NCBI GenBank assembly: GCA_020833525.1
Contig: JAJHRV010000002.1
Location: 1 to 36,144, forward strand
From: Thermosphaera sp.
GTDB lineage: Archaea; Thermoproteota; Thermoprotei_A; Sulfolobales; Desulfurococcaceae
DNA: 36,144 nucleotides
Direction: 5' to 3'
A model generated the notes under the pieces. That model was not told where the DNA came from. It worked only from the letters and a program-made list of their open reading frames with translations, and ran no database searches. The position numbers were made by a program, and so were the translations under genes. Shown piece after piece: positions 16,647 through 24,914 of the stretch. Numbering within the stretch: the stretch's first letter is position 1; each line of letters starts with the position of its first letter.

Positions 16647-16994
16647 CTAGACTCTTACATATATATTTCGTTTACTAAGAACTTCCCTAATACTTCTCCG
16701 TAAAATCTTCAAGTTTAGGTCTGCATTACTAAGTACACCTAGTTGTTCAAATATTAATTCACCCCTGTAGTAAACCCTCACAGCTGGAGCCGAGTCCACG
16801 TCTCCTAGCTCTGGGTGATCCTTTATATTCACTCTACAGAACAATATGTTCTTATCTGCGTATTTTGAGAACTCCTTCATTGATTCATACATAATCTCGC
16901 AGTCTTTATCCTCTGGTTTATAGTACTCTACAAGGACTACTTCATTGCCTCGAATTGCTCTTATAAAATCCTCTCTGGATTTTAATTCATACAT
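16647..16994 (-). CDS. Thioredoxin-fold protein with a degenerate active site
   Basis: The 115-residue product has the thioredoxin layout: first strand and helix (MYELKSREDFIRAI), central strand EVVLVEYYKP, active-site loop, strand ILFCRVNIKDHPEL, then SAPAVRVYYRGELIFEQLG with the cis-proline (Ala-Pro-Ala). The usual CxxC is reduced to Asp29-Lys-Asp-Cys32, so only the second, normally buried cysteine remains and ordinary disulfide exchange is unlikely. ATG 16994 is preferred to TTG 17006 because ggag lies 6 bases before it. The gene is divergent from the thermosome gene. Alternatives are a glutathione-like monothiol role or a pure binding role. Confidence 0.75.
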   Translation of the reverse strand: MYELKSREDFIRAIRGNEVVLVEYYKPEDKDCEIMYESMKEFSKYADKNILFCRVNIKDHPELGDVDSAPAVRVYYRGELIFEQLGVLSNADLNLKILRRSIREVLSKRNIYVRV

Positions 16995-17049
16995 ACTTGT
17001 CTCCAATTATTGACTTTGTTAGAGGGGGTAATTATTTATTTATTTACGC

Positions 17050-17069
17050 AACTCCTTCGTGGAAGAGTT
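17050..17069. promoter_or_regulatory. Imperfect palindrome upstream of the thermosome promoter
   Basis: The 20 bases aactccttcgtggaagagtt form an imperfect inverted repeat (7 of 10 half-site positions symmetrical, including AACTC/GAGTT arms). It is 33 bases before the TATA box of the thermosome gene and on the side of the divergent thioredoxin-like gene, where an activator or heat-shock regulator could bind. No regulator is known for it. Confidence 0.3.
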
Positions 17070-17102
17070 CTAAAGATCATTTATTCACACACAACAATAA
17101 AG

Positions 17103-17110
17103 TTTATATA
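17103..17110 (+). promoter_or_regulatory. TATA box of the thermosome gene
   Basis: TTTATATA is a near-perfect archaeal TATA box, preceded by purines (caataaag) that can act as the TFB recognition element. A start of transcription about 25 bases downstream, near 17131-17135, leaves a leader of roughly 25 bases before ATG 17157, containing gggtgatagg as the ribosome-binding region. Confidence 0.7.
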
Positions 17111-17156
17111 GAACCCGTTTAGATTACGAGAATACTGGGTTTGTGGGTGATAGGTA

Positions 17157-18809
17157 ATGGCACTGTATGGTATACCAGTCTTAGTACTTAAAGAAGGAAC
17201 CAGGAGAACTGTTGGTAGAGACGCTTTAAGATCCAATATTGCGGCTGCTAAAGCACTAGCTGAGGTTCTAAAGAGCAGTCTAGGCCCGAGAGGACTTGAT
17301 AAAATGCTCGTTGATAGCTTTGGAGACGTTACTGTCACCAACGACGGAGCCACTATCGTCAAGGAAATGGAAGTACAACACCCAGCTGCAAAACTCCTTG
17401 TTGAGGTTGCAAAAGCCCAAGATGCCGAGGTTGGTGATGGCACAACCAGCGCCGTTGTCTTAGCTGGTAGTCTTTTAGCAAAAGCGGAGGAACTATTAGA
17501 CCAGGATATCCATCCAAGTATAATTATAGAAGGCTACACCAAGGCTCTTAGAGAAGCCCTTAAAATCCTTCGCGAGATTGCCATACCAGTAAATATTAAT
17601 GACAGGGACTCGCATAGAAAAATAGTTAGAACAGCTATTGCGAGTAAGTATGTTGGAGGAGATGTGATATCGAATAAGCTAACTGAGATAGCAATAGACG
17701 CTGCACTAGCAGTAGCTGAACCCAGACCAGATGGTACAAGAGAGTTTAGAGTAGATGATGTAAAAATCGAGAAGAAGAAGGGTGGAAACGTACTGGATAC
17801 TCAATTAATTTACGGAATTGTACTCGATAAGGAGGTAGTTCACCCAGGTATGCCTAGGAGAGTTGAGAAAGCAAGAATAGCCCTATTGGACGCCGCCCTC
17901 GAGGTTGAGAAACCAGAGATTACCGCGAAGATAAACATCACCAGCCCCGAAATGATCAAAGCCTTCCTAGACGAAGAAGCAAAAATGCTGAAGGAGCTAG
18001 TCGATAAGATCGCTGAAGTTGGAGCAAATGTTGTTGTGTGCCAGAAGGGTATTGATGAAGTTGCACAGCACTTCCTCGCTAAGAAGGGTATTCTAGCCGT
18101 TAGGAGAGTTAAGAGAAGCGACTTAGAGAAACTAGAGAGAGCGAGTGGAGGAAAGATCGTGAGTAGTGTGCGTGATCTAAAACCAGAGGATCTCGGGTAC
18201 GCGGAGCTTGTGGAGGAGAGAAAAATAGGTAATGACAAAATGGTGTTTATTGAGGGCTGTAAGAACCCGAAGGCGGTTACAATACTTGTACGTGGAGCAA
18301 GTGACATGGTGCTAGATGAAATTGAGCGTAGCTTGAAGGATGCATTAAATGTATTGAGAAACGTTATGAAGTCTCCATACATTACACCAGGAGGCGGCGC
18401 GGTGGAAATCGAGGTTGCAATGAAGCTTAGAGAGTATGCAGCTAAGATTGGTGGTAAAGAACAATTAGCGATAGAGGCGTTTGCAAGCTCCCTTGAAGAG
18501 ATCCCAATGATACTTGCTGGGTCTTGTGGAAAAGACCCATTAGAAGTCTTAATGGAGTTGAGAAAACTCCACGCAGAGGGTAAGAGAAGTGCAGGTATTG
18601 ATGTCATAAGTGGTGAAGTAGTAGAAGATATGACTGAGAGGAATGTCATTGAGCCACTACTCGTCAAGGAATCAATGATTAAGACAGCTGCAGAGGCTGC
18701 ACTGACGATCATGAAGATCGACGACATTATTGCGGCGAGTCCACTTAAGAAGGAAAAAGAGAAGAAAGAGGAGAAAACGGGAGAAGAAATGAGTAAACCA
18801 GAGTTCTAG
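17157..18809 (+). CDS. thsA: Thermosome subunit (group II chaperonin)
   Basis: Thermosome subunits form the double-ring ATP-driven folding chamber of archaea. The 550-residue protein has the expected motifs: [14 protein letters not shown] (about 39-52), the nucleotide loop TNDGATI (about 61-67), [12 protein letters not shown] (about 93-104), the apical domain, and [10 protein letters not shown] near residue 409. The charged tail [16 protein letters not shown] is typical of crenarchaeal subunits. Only one subunit gene is in the window; alpha or beta cannot be told with certainty, so the symbol is tentative. A clear TATA box precedes it and a T-rich stretch follows its stop. The large minus-strand open frame inside it is a shadow. 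Confidence 0.97.
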   Translation: MALYGIPVLVLKEGTRRTVGRDALRSNIAAAKALAEVLKSSLGPRGLDKMLVDSFGDVTVTNDGATIVKEMEVQHPAAKLLVEVAKAQDAEVGDGTTSAVVLAGSLLAKAEELLDQDIHPSIIIEGYTKALREALKILREIAIPVNINDRDSHRKIVRTAIASKYVGGDVISNKLTEIAIDAALAVAEPRPDGTREFRVDDVKIEKKKGGNVLDTQLIYGIVLDKEVVHPGMPRRVEKARIALLDAALEVEKPEITAKINITSPEMIKAFLDEEAKMLKELVDKIAEVGANVVVCQKGIDEVAQHFLAKKGILAVRRVKRSDLEKLERASGGKIVSSVRDLKPEDLGYAELVEERKIGNDKMVFIEGCKNPKAVTILVRGASDMVLDEIERSLKDALNVLRNVMKSPYITPGGGAVEIEVAMKLREYAAKIGGKEQLAIEAFASSLEEIPMILAGSCGKDPLEVLMELRKLHAEGKRSAGIDVISGEVVEDMTERNVIEPLLVKESMIKTAAEAALTIMKIDDIIAASPLKKEKEKKEEKTGEEMSKPEF

Positions 18810-18820
18810 GAGTAAACTAG

Positions 18821-18831
18821 GTTGTTTTTCT
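18821..18831 (+). terminator. T-rich terminator-like stretch after thermosome
   Basis: The stretch gttgtttttct, with five consecutive T, lies 12 bases after the thermosome stop codon. Archaeal RNA polymerase terminates at such U-runs without needing a hairpin. A second T-rich run at 18861-18872 merges with the TATA-like element of rpoK, so termination could be spread over both. Confidence 0.4.
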
Positions 18832-18865
18832 CCACATAGTTGAATTTCAAAAATCCCTTATTTTT

Positions 18866-18877
18866 GCTTTTTAAACC
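18866..18877 (+). promoter_or_regulatory. TATA-like box of the rpoK operon
   Basis: The sequence gctttttaaacc lies 52-60 bases before the GTG/TTG start choices of rpoK. It would put transcription start near 18897-18900 and a leader of about 25-30 bases. It is the only good TATA candidate between thermosome and rpoK. Confidence 0.45.
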
Positions 18878-18922
18878 ATTTTTACCATTACACTCTTTTT
18901 GACTATTATTGTTTTCCGGTGA

Positions 18923-19252
18923 GTGCTTTTGAGTATTCCACTCTTAGAAACCTATAGGAGGGTGTTTAGTCAAAGACTGACAAGGTTTGAGATTGCAAGA
19001 GTGATTGGTATTAGAGCTCTACAGTTAGCAATGGGGTCTCCTCCACTAATAGATATGACGAGTGTGAAAGTATATGATCCAGTTTATATAGCTATACTAG
19101 AGTTAATTAACGGTGTTTTACCAATGTCTATTCTCAGACCAAGTGGAGTAGGTGGACATGAACTCGTACCAGTCAACAAACTCATTACACCAGAGATTAG
19201 AAAATATCTTGAATCTATTCTCGCAAGCTGGAGTACAGGTCTTGGAATATAG
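18923..19252 (+). CDS. rpoK: DNA-directed RNA polymerase subunit K (Rpb6 homologue)
   Basis: RpoK is the small subunit that clamps the largest subunit of archaeal RNA polymerase. The signature is clear: LTRFEIARVIGIRALQLAMGSPPLI (here in two halves around residues 18-42), then DPVYIAILELINGVLPMSILRP with the family's Asp-Pro, Glu and Arg-Pro positions. At 109 residues it is a little longer than euryarchaeal forms, with a 15-residue N-terminal and a 20-residue C-terminal extra piece. GTG 18923 or TTG 18929 may start it; TTG has the better distance to the ggtga at 18918-18922. Its 3' end overlaps the M50 protease gene. Confidence 0.9.
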   Translation: MLLSIPLLETYRRVFSQRLTRFEIARVIGIRALQLAMGSPPLIDMTSVKVYDPVYIAILELINGVLPMSILRPSGVGGHELVPVNKLITPEIRKYLESILASWSTGLGI

Positions 19253-20303
19253 AGACTACGGTGTATTTTTAGACATTCTACTAAATCGAGAGATCAATCC
19301 AGAGAAATTTAATGAACTGTATAAAGAGCTATTAGTTAACTACAGAGTAATTATGCTCCAGCTTAAAGCCCAAGGCCCTATTATTAGGCTAGTACCATAC
19401 GTAGAAAAACACCACGCGATTTATAAATACCGATGGGCACTCACAGCCACTACTTTTATTACAGTGTTTCTAACTGGATACGGTTTAACAAGTAGCTTTC
19501 TAAGTTTGATTAGTCAAGCCAACACCACAAGGATTATTGCAGAGTCGATCCTATATACAGCTACCTTTCTACTAGCTCTATTAGCCCACGAACTAGGTCA
19601 TTTATTCATTAGTAGAGGGGAATTAATTGAGGCTGAAGGCCCCGTACTACTACCTGCACCACCTATACAATTAGGCTTCATAGGAACCTTTGGGGCAGTA
19701 ATATTCACAAAGACGCCTCCCCCGACAAAGAAAACTCTCGCAGAGCTAGGTATAATGGGCCCAATCATGGGGTTTATCGTAGCGACAATAGTAGGCTTAA
19801 TTGGGGTTTACATATCCCCCACTATACCACTAGATGTTGCGGTTGAAGCTATGGCGTCAGGTGAGATTCAAACACTAGGCTTCTCTAGTTTGATGTTTTA
19901 CTTGTTAGTTAACATGAGAAGAGTAGTTGATGGAGTACTCTTAATACACCCTGTGCTATTTGTAGCCTACATAGTGTACATTGTGACTTTTATAAACCTC
20001 CTACCTATAGGACAGCTCGACGGGGGACATGTTGTAAGGAGTTTTACTCGTGGAAAAATATTTAATGCTATGGGATTAGCGGTCCCTGTTTTATTGTTAT
20101 CGCTTGGATTTATCCTCGAGGTATTCTATGGAATTGGAGGTATCTATATCGGTGTTGGAATAGCCTCTACAATTCTCTATCTAGTAACGGGTAGGCATGG
20201 CCATCCGGGTTCGGCAAATCAATATGATGAAAGTCATTGCGGTTGGTGTATAATACTCTACATACTACTCCTAGTCTTAACGGCTCCAATACCCATATTA
20301 TAA
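19242..20303 (+). CDS. Site-2-type intramembrane metalloprotease (peptidase M50)
   Basis: A multi-spanning membrane protein with the zinc motif HELGH (first His at residue 116 counting from 19242) inside a membrane helix (LLALLAHELGHLFIS) and the third ligand motif QLDGGHVV near residue 260, both diagnostic of site-2 proteases, which cut membrane-anchored regulators or peptides within the membrane. About seven hydrophobic segments are visible. The frame is open upstream to GTG 19152 and ATG 19158, but this part (NSYQSTNSLHQR) has the make-up of a shadow of rpoK; TTG 19242, with ggag at 19230-19233, is a plausible start overlapping rpoK by 11 bases. The stop codon directly touches the next start. 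Confidence 0.88.
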   Translation: MEYRDYGVFLDILLNREINPEKFNELYKELLVNYRVIMLQLKAQGPIIRLVPYVEKHHAIYKYRWALTATTFITVFLTGYGLTSSFLSLISQANTTRIIAESILYTATFLLALLAHELGHLFISRGELIEAEGPVLLPAPPIQLGFIGTFGAVIFTKTPPPTKKTLAELGIMGPIMGFIVATIVGLIGVYISPTIPLDVAVEAMASGEIQTLGFSSLMFYLLVNMRRVVDGVLLIHPVLFVAYIVYIVTFINLLPIGQLDGGHVVRSFTRGKIFNAMGLAVPVLLLSLGFILEVFYGIGGIYIGVGIASTILYLVTGRHGHPGSANQYDESHCGWCIILYILLLVLTAPIPIL

Positions 20304-22433
20304 GTGAATTCCCGGGTATCGAGCATAATGGAGGATTTACGAGGATTTCTGGGATTGAATAAGTACTCCAGCAATAACATTAGATCAAACTATGCAAATC
20401 CAATCAGTATTTGGAGTCTAAGGGGTAGAGTACTAGTTATAGCCGAGAAACCAAAAGCCGCTAAGAAAATAGCCGATGCTCTCTCACAAAACCACATTAC
20501 TAGGAGATATCGTAATTTAGCCTACTACGAGATTGCACAAGGAGACCTTGTAATCATTGTTGCAAGTGCTGCTGGACACTTATATGAATTAAATACATGG
20601 GAGAAGGGTTACCCTATTTTTACATATGAATGGGTTCCAGCATACATAGCAAATAGAGAGAAGAGATATGTTAAAACCTACCTAGACTTACTAAGAGAGG
20701 TTTCCAAGAACTGTAATTACTATGTAAATGCCTGTGATTACGATATTGAGGGAAGCGTCATCGGGTTTTTATTGATAAAATTCCACGGCAATGAGAAAAG
20801 AGCTCTCAGAGCAAAGTATTCGAGTCTAACGCCATTAGAGCTGAGAGAGGCTTTTACGAGGCTACTCCCATTAGACTACCCAATGATCGAGGCTGGGTTG
20901 TGCAGGCATGAACTGGATTGGATCTGGGGCATAAATATTAGTAGAGCTTTAATGCAGGCAATATATACATCAACAAAGAAGAAGATTATTCTAAGTGCTG
21001 GTAGAGTTCAAACCCCTACACTAAAGCATGTTTACGAACATGAGGCTAAGCGGGGGCTTTTCATCCCCGTTCCACAGTACGTTATTACAGCTTCGTTGAA
21101 GAAGGATAATGTCAAAATCCAAGTTGAATACATTAACAACCCAGTGGAGAGTCAGAGTCAAGCTGAATTAATAAAAGTGAATGTTGAGCGGCAGAAATAC
21201 CTCGTAGTGAGAAACATTGAATTCAGTAAATCGAGGTATCAGCCGCCACCACCATTTAACCTCAGTGATTTACAAGAAGAGGCTTCACGAATATATGGAT
21301 TCAGCCCTATGAAAACCCAAGAGATCGCCGAGCAACTCTATCTAGATGCATTAATAAGCTACCCTAGAACTAATAGCCAGAAGCTACCACCCAGGCTAAA
21401 CTACAAGAACATCCTTAGCAACCTAGCAGAGATCAGAGAGTACAGAGAGCTAGTCCATAGACTAATCAACGAGACAAAGGGTATTTTAAAACCGGTGGAG
21501 GGTGAGAAAGAAGACCCAGCGCACCCAGCTATCTATCCAACCGGCGTATTGCCGGAAAAATTAACACGCGAGCAAGCCGCTATATACGACTTAATTGTTA
21601 GGAGATTCCTCGCGGTCTTTGCACCACCTGCAAGTATATCACACGTTAAAGCAGAGTTTTCAACTCCAGACCATAGATTCGCGTTCACTGCAACTGGTTT
21701 ATCTATTGAATACCCAGGTTGGCTAGTCTACTATCCATTCCACACACCTTCTACCAGGGAAATACCCCGATTAAACAGGGGAGAGAGCCTTGAAGTACTC
21801 AATGTATCTATACGTGAGGCATATACTAAGCCTCCGCCAAGACTTAGAAAAATAAATATTTTAAAGTGGATGGAGAGCGTCGGTATAGGAACAGAGTCTA
21901 CAAGAGCTATTATTATCGAGAAGCTCTTCGATCGTGGCTACCTCAAAAGCACTAAAAATGGTGTTGAAATATCAGACCTCGGTGTTGGAATAGTTGAGGT
22001 AATAGACGCTTTCTTCCCTGATTTAGCGAGTGTTGAGTTAACAAGGAAATTCGAGGTTTTAATGGATGAAATAATACGTGGTAGGAGGAAGAGAGAGGAG
22101 GTTATAAGTGAAGCGAAGAGAGTCATATCGAGTCTACTAGACAAGTTTAACCGAGATATAGGCAATGTGGGAGTAAGCCTCGCCAAGAAACTATCACTAG
22201 TAGAGAATTACGAGAAATGCTCTATTCCAAGCTGCAGATCAGACGTATATGCAAAGGGTCTGTGTAGAATACACTATAGTGCACTCGAAGCTATTGATAA
22301 AACCTACCAAGAGTGGGCTAGGAGAAAGAAAATCTCACTCGGAGAATACCTAGCTAAAATAAACGCGATGAAGTCTACGGGTAGGTATGTCAAAGAAGTA
22401 ATTAACTACTACTCGAGGACAAAACAGCAATAG
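20304..22433 (+). CDS. topA: Type IA DNA topoisomerase (archaeal TopA / Topo III-like)
   Basis: This 709-residue enzyme relaxes negatively supercoiled DNA by single-strand passage. The Toprim domain begins with VLVIAEKPKAAKKIADAL (about 44-61) and has the acidic motif CDYDIEGSVIG (about 144-154). The catalytic Tyr353 lies in ALISYPRTNS. LSAGRVQTPTL (about 231-241) and GIGTESTRAIII (about 528-539) are conserved family segments. The C-terminus has a compact Cys639-x4-Cys644-x9-Cys654-x2-His657 motif followed by a 50-residue helical tail, rather than the multiple Cys4 fingers of bacterial TopA. GTG 20304 abuts the protease stop; ATG 20328 is a likely alternative. Reverse gyrase is excluded, as there is no helicase domain. 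Confidence 0.93.
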   Translation: MNSRVSSIMEDLRGFLGLNKYSSNNIRSNYANPISIWSLRGRVLVIAEKPKAAKKIADALSQNHITRRYRNLAYYEIAQGDLVIIVASAAGHLYELNTWEKGYPIFTYEWVPAYIANREKRYVKTYLDLLREVSKNCNYYVNACDYDIEGSVIGFLLIKFHGNEKRALRAKYSSLTPLELREAFTRLLPLDYPMIEAGLCRHELDWIWGINISRALMQAIYTSTKKKIILSAGRVQTPTLKHVYEHEAKRGLFIPVPQYVITASLKKDNVKIQVEYINNPVESQSQAELIKVNVERQKYLVVRNIEFSKSRYQPPPPFNLSDLQEEASRIYGFSPMKTQEIAEQLYLDALISYPRTNSQKLPPRLNYKNILSNLAEIREYRELVHRLINETKGILKPVEGEKEDPAHPAIYPTGVLPEKLTREQAAIYDLIVRRFLAVFAPPASISHVKAEFSTPDHRFAFTATGLSIEYPGWLVYYPFHTPSTREIPRLNRGESLEVLNVSIREAYTKPPPRLRKINILKWMESVGIGTESTRAIIIEKLFDRGYLKSTKNGVEISDLGVGIVEVIDAFFPDLASVELTRKFEVLMDEIIRGRRKREEVISEAKRVISSLLDKFNRDIGNVGVSLAKKLSLVENYEKCSIPSCRSDVYAKGLCRIHYSALEAIDKTYQEWARRKKISLGEYLAKINAMKSTGRYVKEVINYYSRTKQQ

Positions 22434-22457
22434 CTCTACCACCCTGGAGAACCGGAA

Positions 22458-22910
22458 TTAAGACTCACGTCTTAGTAGTAGTGTGATCTCTCCAATGTAT
22501 GGTATTTTAATTATACATCTATTTACCTCGATAACTCTACCAATAACTCGATTGTATGGAATGCCTTTCCCACTTATAAAGTTCCATGTATCGGGGCCTG
22601 GATTATTGTCGCCTTTCGTTACGTAGTAGTAATCGCCATCTTCATTAACTATAGATATAACTCTGTGTATTACTAGAGAGTTTGATGGTGATTTGTACAC
22701 AATAACGTCTCCTATCTTTATTTCGCCGGGGTCTACGCGGGTTATAAATACAATATCCCCCTCTCTAAGCGTTGGCAACATACTTCTACCTTTAACAACA
22801 GCTACCGTGAACCAGCCGGTAACCGATGAATATACTAATACACCAATTACCACTAGCAATAGAATCAATATCAAGAGTCTTGCTAGCTTCAATGCCTTCA
22901 TGAACCCCAC
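22458..22910 (-). CDS. Signal peptidase I (archaeal, S26B type)
   Basis: The 150-residue protein removes signal peptides from secreted proteins at the outer face of the membrane. It has one N-terminal membrane helix (about 9-31, LARLLILILLLVVIGVLV), the Ser nucleophile in KGRSMLPTL (about 40-48), the His that replaces bacterial Lys in LVIHRVI, and the conserved Asp in VTKGDNNPGPD. Ser-His-Asp use is typical of archaeal and ER signal peptidases. The start GTG (22910) or ATG (22901) directly follows the zinc-ribbon gene's stop, which overlaps it by one base. A likely client, the secreted subtilisin, is encoded 2 kb away. Confidence 0.92.
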   Translation of the reverse strand: MGFMKALKLARLLILILLLVVIGVLVYSSVTGWFTVAVVKGRSMLPTLREGDIVFITRVDPGEIKIGDVIVYKSPSNSLVIHRVISIVNEDGDYYYVTKGDNNPGPDTWNFISGKGIPYNRVIGRVIEVNRCIIKIPYIGEITLLLRRES

Positions 22911-23203
22911 TATTCACTTTCCCTCCTAATTTCATCCATGTCGAGAACTATTTCCTTGGGTGGTCTCTCCTCCTCCTTGAAAACCTCTCTTACCCCCTCT
23001 ACTTCAACACCTTCACCAATCTTTAACTTGCTCACAACGCCTTTCCAGCTATATCCACAGTTCCTGCACTTCATAACGCCCATTACTGTAACCGTTAATC
23101 TTCCATATTTATCTGGAAGCGGGGAAGTTAGATTCCATGTTTTCACTACTTCTACGTCTTTTGAACCACACTTTGGGCATTTCCTCGCCTCTTTTTCACC
23201 CAT
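22910..23203 (-). CDS. Zinc-ribbon protein
   Basis: The 97-residue product has a two-knuckle zinc ribbon: Cys9-x2-Cys12 and Cys46-x2-Cys49, with strands between (VVKTWNLTSPLPDKYGRLTV), as in TFIIS/Elf1-like ribbons. A charged C-terminal tail (EVFKEEERPPKEIVLDMDEIRRESE) is probably helical or disordered. No functional family can be named with confidence; ribbons of this kind bind nucleic acid or polymerase. It sits between the 103-residue membrane gene and signal peptidase on the minus strand with spacings of 4 and -1 bases, so all three form one transcript. Confidence 0.75.
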   Translation of the reverse strand: MGEKEARKCPKCGSKDVEVVKTWNLTSPLPDKYGRLTVTVMGVMKCRNCGYSWKGVVSKLKIGEGVEVEGVREVFKEEERPPKEIVLDMDEIRRESE

Positions 23204-23207
23204 GTCT

Positions 23208-23519
23208 CTACACCAATAATTTCCACAGTGTATATGCTACCAAGGGTAGTGGTATGGTTAAAGCTATATTTAAGCTATTGCTTCGAGTATGGTTTAGAAC
23301 TAGGTAGGCGTATAGGGCAATACTCGTTGATAGTGAAGTTATAAATAGGTAGTCTAAGTGGAAGTTGGAGAGGTATAGTGCAGGAATAGTGTAGAGGCTT
23401 AGTGGAAACAAAACATAGATATAGATATTCTTTATTTTACCCCCAATTCTAGTCGTTAGTAAAACCCATAAAACATATGAAAACACTATATTAACCGAGA
23501 GAGCTATTTCGGTATACAT
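23208..23519 (-). CDS. Small multi-spanning membrane protein, unknown
   Basis: No family is recognised. Of 103 residues most are hydrophobic, with likely membrane spans at about 5-22, 31-49, 54-73 and 82-101 and short polar connections (RIGGKIKN, NHTRSNS). Its start is 23 bases from the enolase start on the other strand and its stop is 4 bases before the zinc-ribbon ATG, which supports a real gene heading a three-gene minus-strand operon. Because there is little room, its promoter must lie within the first codons of enolase (a TATA-like agtatatg is there at about 23555-23562 on the minus strand). Confidence 0.5.
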   Translation of the reverse strand: MYTEIALSVNIVFSYVLWVLLTTRIGGKIKNIYIYVLFPLSLYTIPALYLSNFHLDYLFITSLSTSIALYAYLVLNHTRSNSLNIALTIPLPLVAYTLWKLLV

Positions 23520-23542
23520 GTACTAGACCCTGTGTGATTGCG

Positions 23543-24859
23543 ATGTCTATGCTTGACATATACTGGGAGTCTCTTATAATAAGAGATGTAAAGGCAAGAA
23601 TGATCCTTGATAGCAGGGGGAATCCAACAGTACAAGTTAGAGTAATCACGGAGGGACTTGGAGTTGGAGTTGCAAATGCACCCAGCGGGGCCTCTACTGG
23701 TAAACATGAAGCAGTTGAATTGAGAGATGGTGGAGGAGAATACTTGGGTAGAGGCGTTAAGAGAGCTATTGAAAACGTCAATAGGATTATTGCTCCAGCA
23801 ATTACCGGGATGAATGCTGCAAGGCAACGCGAAATAGACTATAAGATGATAGAGATGGATGGCACTGAAAACAAGAGTAGACTAGGTGGAAACGCCATAG
23901 TGGCTACTAGTTTAGCTGTTGCAAAGGCAGCCGCGAGCACGCTCGGTCTACCCCTATACTTCTACCTTGGTGGTAAATCAGCGGATTACATGCCGGTACC
24001 ATTATTAAACATTATCAACGGAGGAGTACATGCAGGGAATAAACTTGACTTCCAAGAGTTCATGATCGTTCCAGCGGGGTTTAATGACTTTGCAGACGCT
24101 ATGAGAGCCGCTGTAGAAACATATCATGCATTGAAAACGATTTTAAAGGAGAAGTATGGCTTGAGTGCTGTAAATGTTGGAGATGAAGGGGGTTATGCAC
24201 CCCCACTAGAGAAAGCTAGAGATGCACTAGACCTACTTGTAAAGTCAATTGAAAAAGCAAAGTATGATCCAGGCGGTCAAATAGCGATCGCAATAGATGC
24301 TGCAAGTTCCAGGCTCTACAGAGAGGATGCTAAGATCTATGTATTAGAGGGTGAGGGGAGGCAATTGACTCGTGAAGAAATGATTTCATTCTACGAAGAA
24401 CTGGTGAGAGATTACCCACTTGTCAGCATCGAAGACCCTCTCTACGAGGAGGACTTTGAGGGGTATTCAGAGTTAACTAGAGCACTTGGAGGAAAAGTAT
24501 TAATTGTAGGAGATGATCTCTACACTACGAATCCAAAGAGATTGATGAAGGGCATTGAAGTAGGTGCAACTTCAGCAATATTAATTAAGGTAAACCAAGT
24601 AGGGACACTAACGGAGACTATTGATGTAGTTAAATTGGCGCATGAAAACTCGTTGAAGACTATAATAAGCCATAGAAGTGGAGAGACAGAGGATACAAGC
24701 ATCGCAGATATATCAGTAGGGTTAAACACAAAGTTAATTAAGACCGGTGCACCAGCTAGGAGCGAGAGAACAGCTAAGTACAATAGACTACTAGAGATAT
24801 ACGAGGAGCTCGAGAAGCCTCGATACCCAGGATTCCAGGTCTTCCCAAGGAAACCCTAG
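23543..24859 (+). CDS. eno: Enolase (phosphopyruvate hydratase)
   Basis: Enolase interconverts 2-phosphoglycerate and phosphoenolpyruvate in glycolysis and gluconeogenesis. The product (438 residues from ATG 23543) shows the family landmarks: AREILDSRGNPTV-like segment (VKARMILDSRGNPTVQV), APSGASTGKHEAVELRDG, the catalytic-acid region NVGDEGGYAPP, metal ligands at AIDAAS, SIEDPLYEEDFEG and VGDDLYTTNPKR, the lysine of ILIKVNQVGTLTE and SHRSGETEDTSIADISVG. GTG 23534 and ATG 23549 are other start choices. A TATA-like ctatatta at about 23486-23493 lies inside the divergent membrane-protein gene. Confidence 0.98.
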   Translation: MSMLDIYWESLIIRDVKARMILDSRGNPTVQVRVITEGLGVGVANAPSGASTGKHEAVELRDGGGEYLGRGVKRAIENVNRIIAPAITGMNAARQREIDYKMIEMDGTENKSRLGGNAIVATSLAVAKAAASTLGLPLYFYLGGKSADYMPVPLLNIINGGVHAGNKLDFQEFMIVPAGFNDFADAMRAAVETYHALKTILKEKYGLSAVNVGDEGGYAPPLEKARDALDLLVKSIEKAKYDPGGQIAIAIDAASSRLYREDAKIYVLEGEGRQLTREEMISFYEELVRDYPLVSIEDPLYEEDFEGYSELTRALGGKVLIVGDDLYTTNPKRLMKGIEVGATSAILIKVNQVGTLTETIDVVKLAHENSLKTIISHRSGETEDTSIADISVGLNTKLIKTGAPARSERTAKYNRLLEIYEELEKPRYPGFQVFPRKP

Positions 24860-24914
24860 TAAACATGCATTGTGGAATTAGTTGTGGAAATTATGGGTTT
24901 TTGAGTAAAAAAAT

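Noticed and set aside
17840-18727. 295-codon open frame on the minus strand within the thermosome gene
   Set aside because: It is a Ser-rich, low-complexity translation antisense to a highly conserved gene, with no recognisable motif; a frame shadow.
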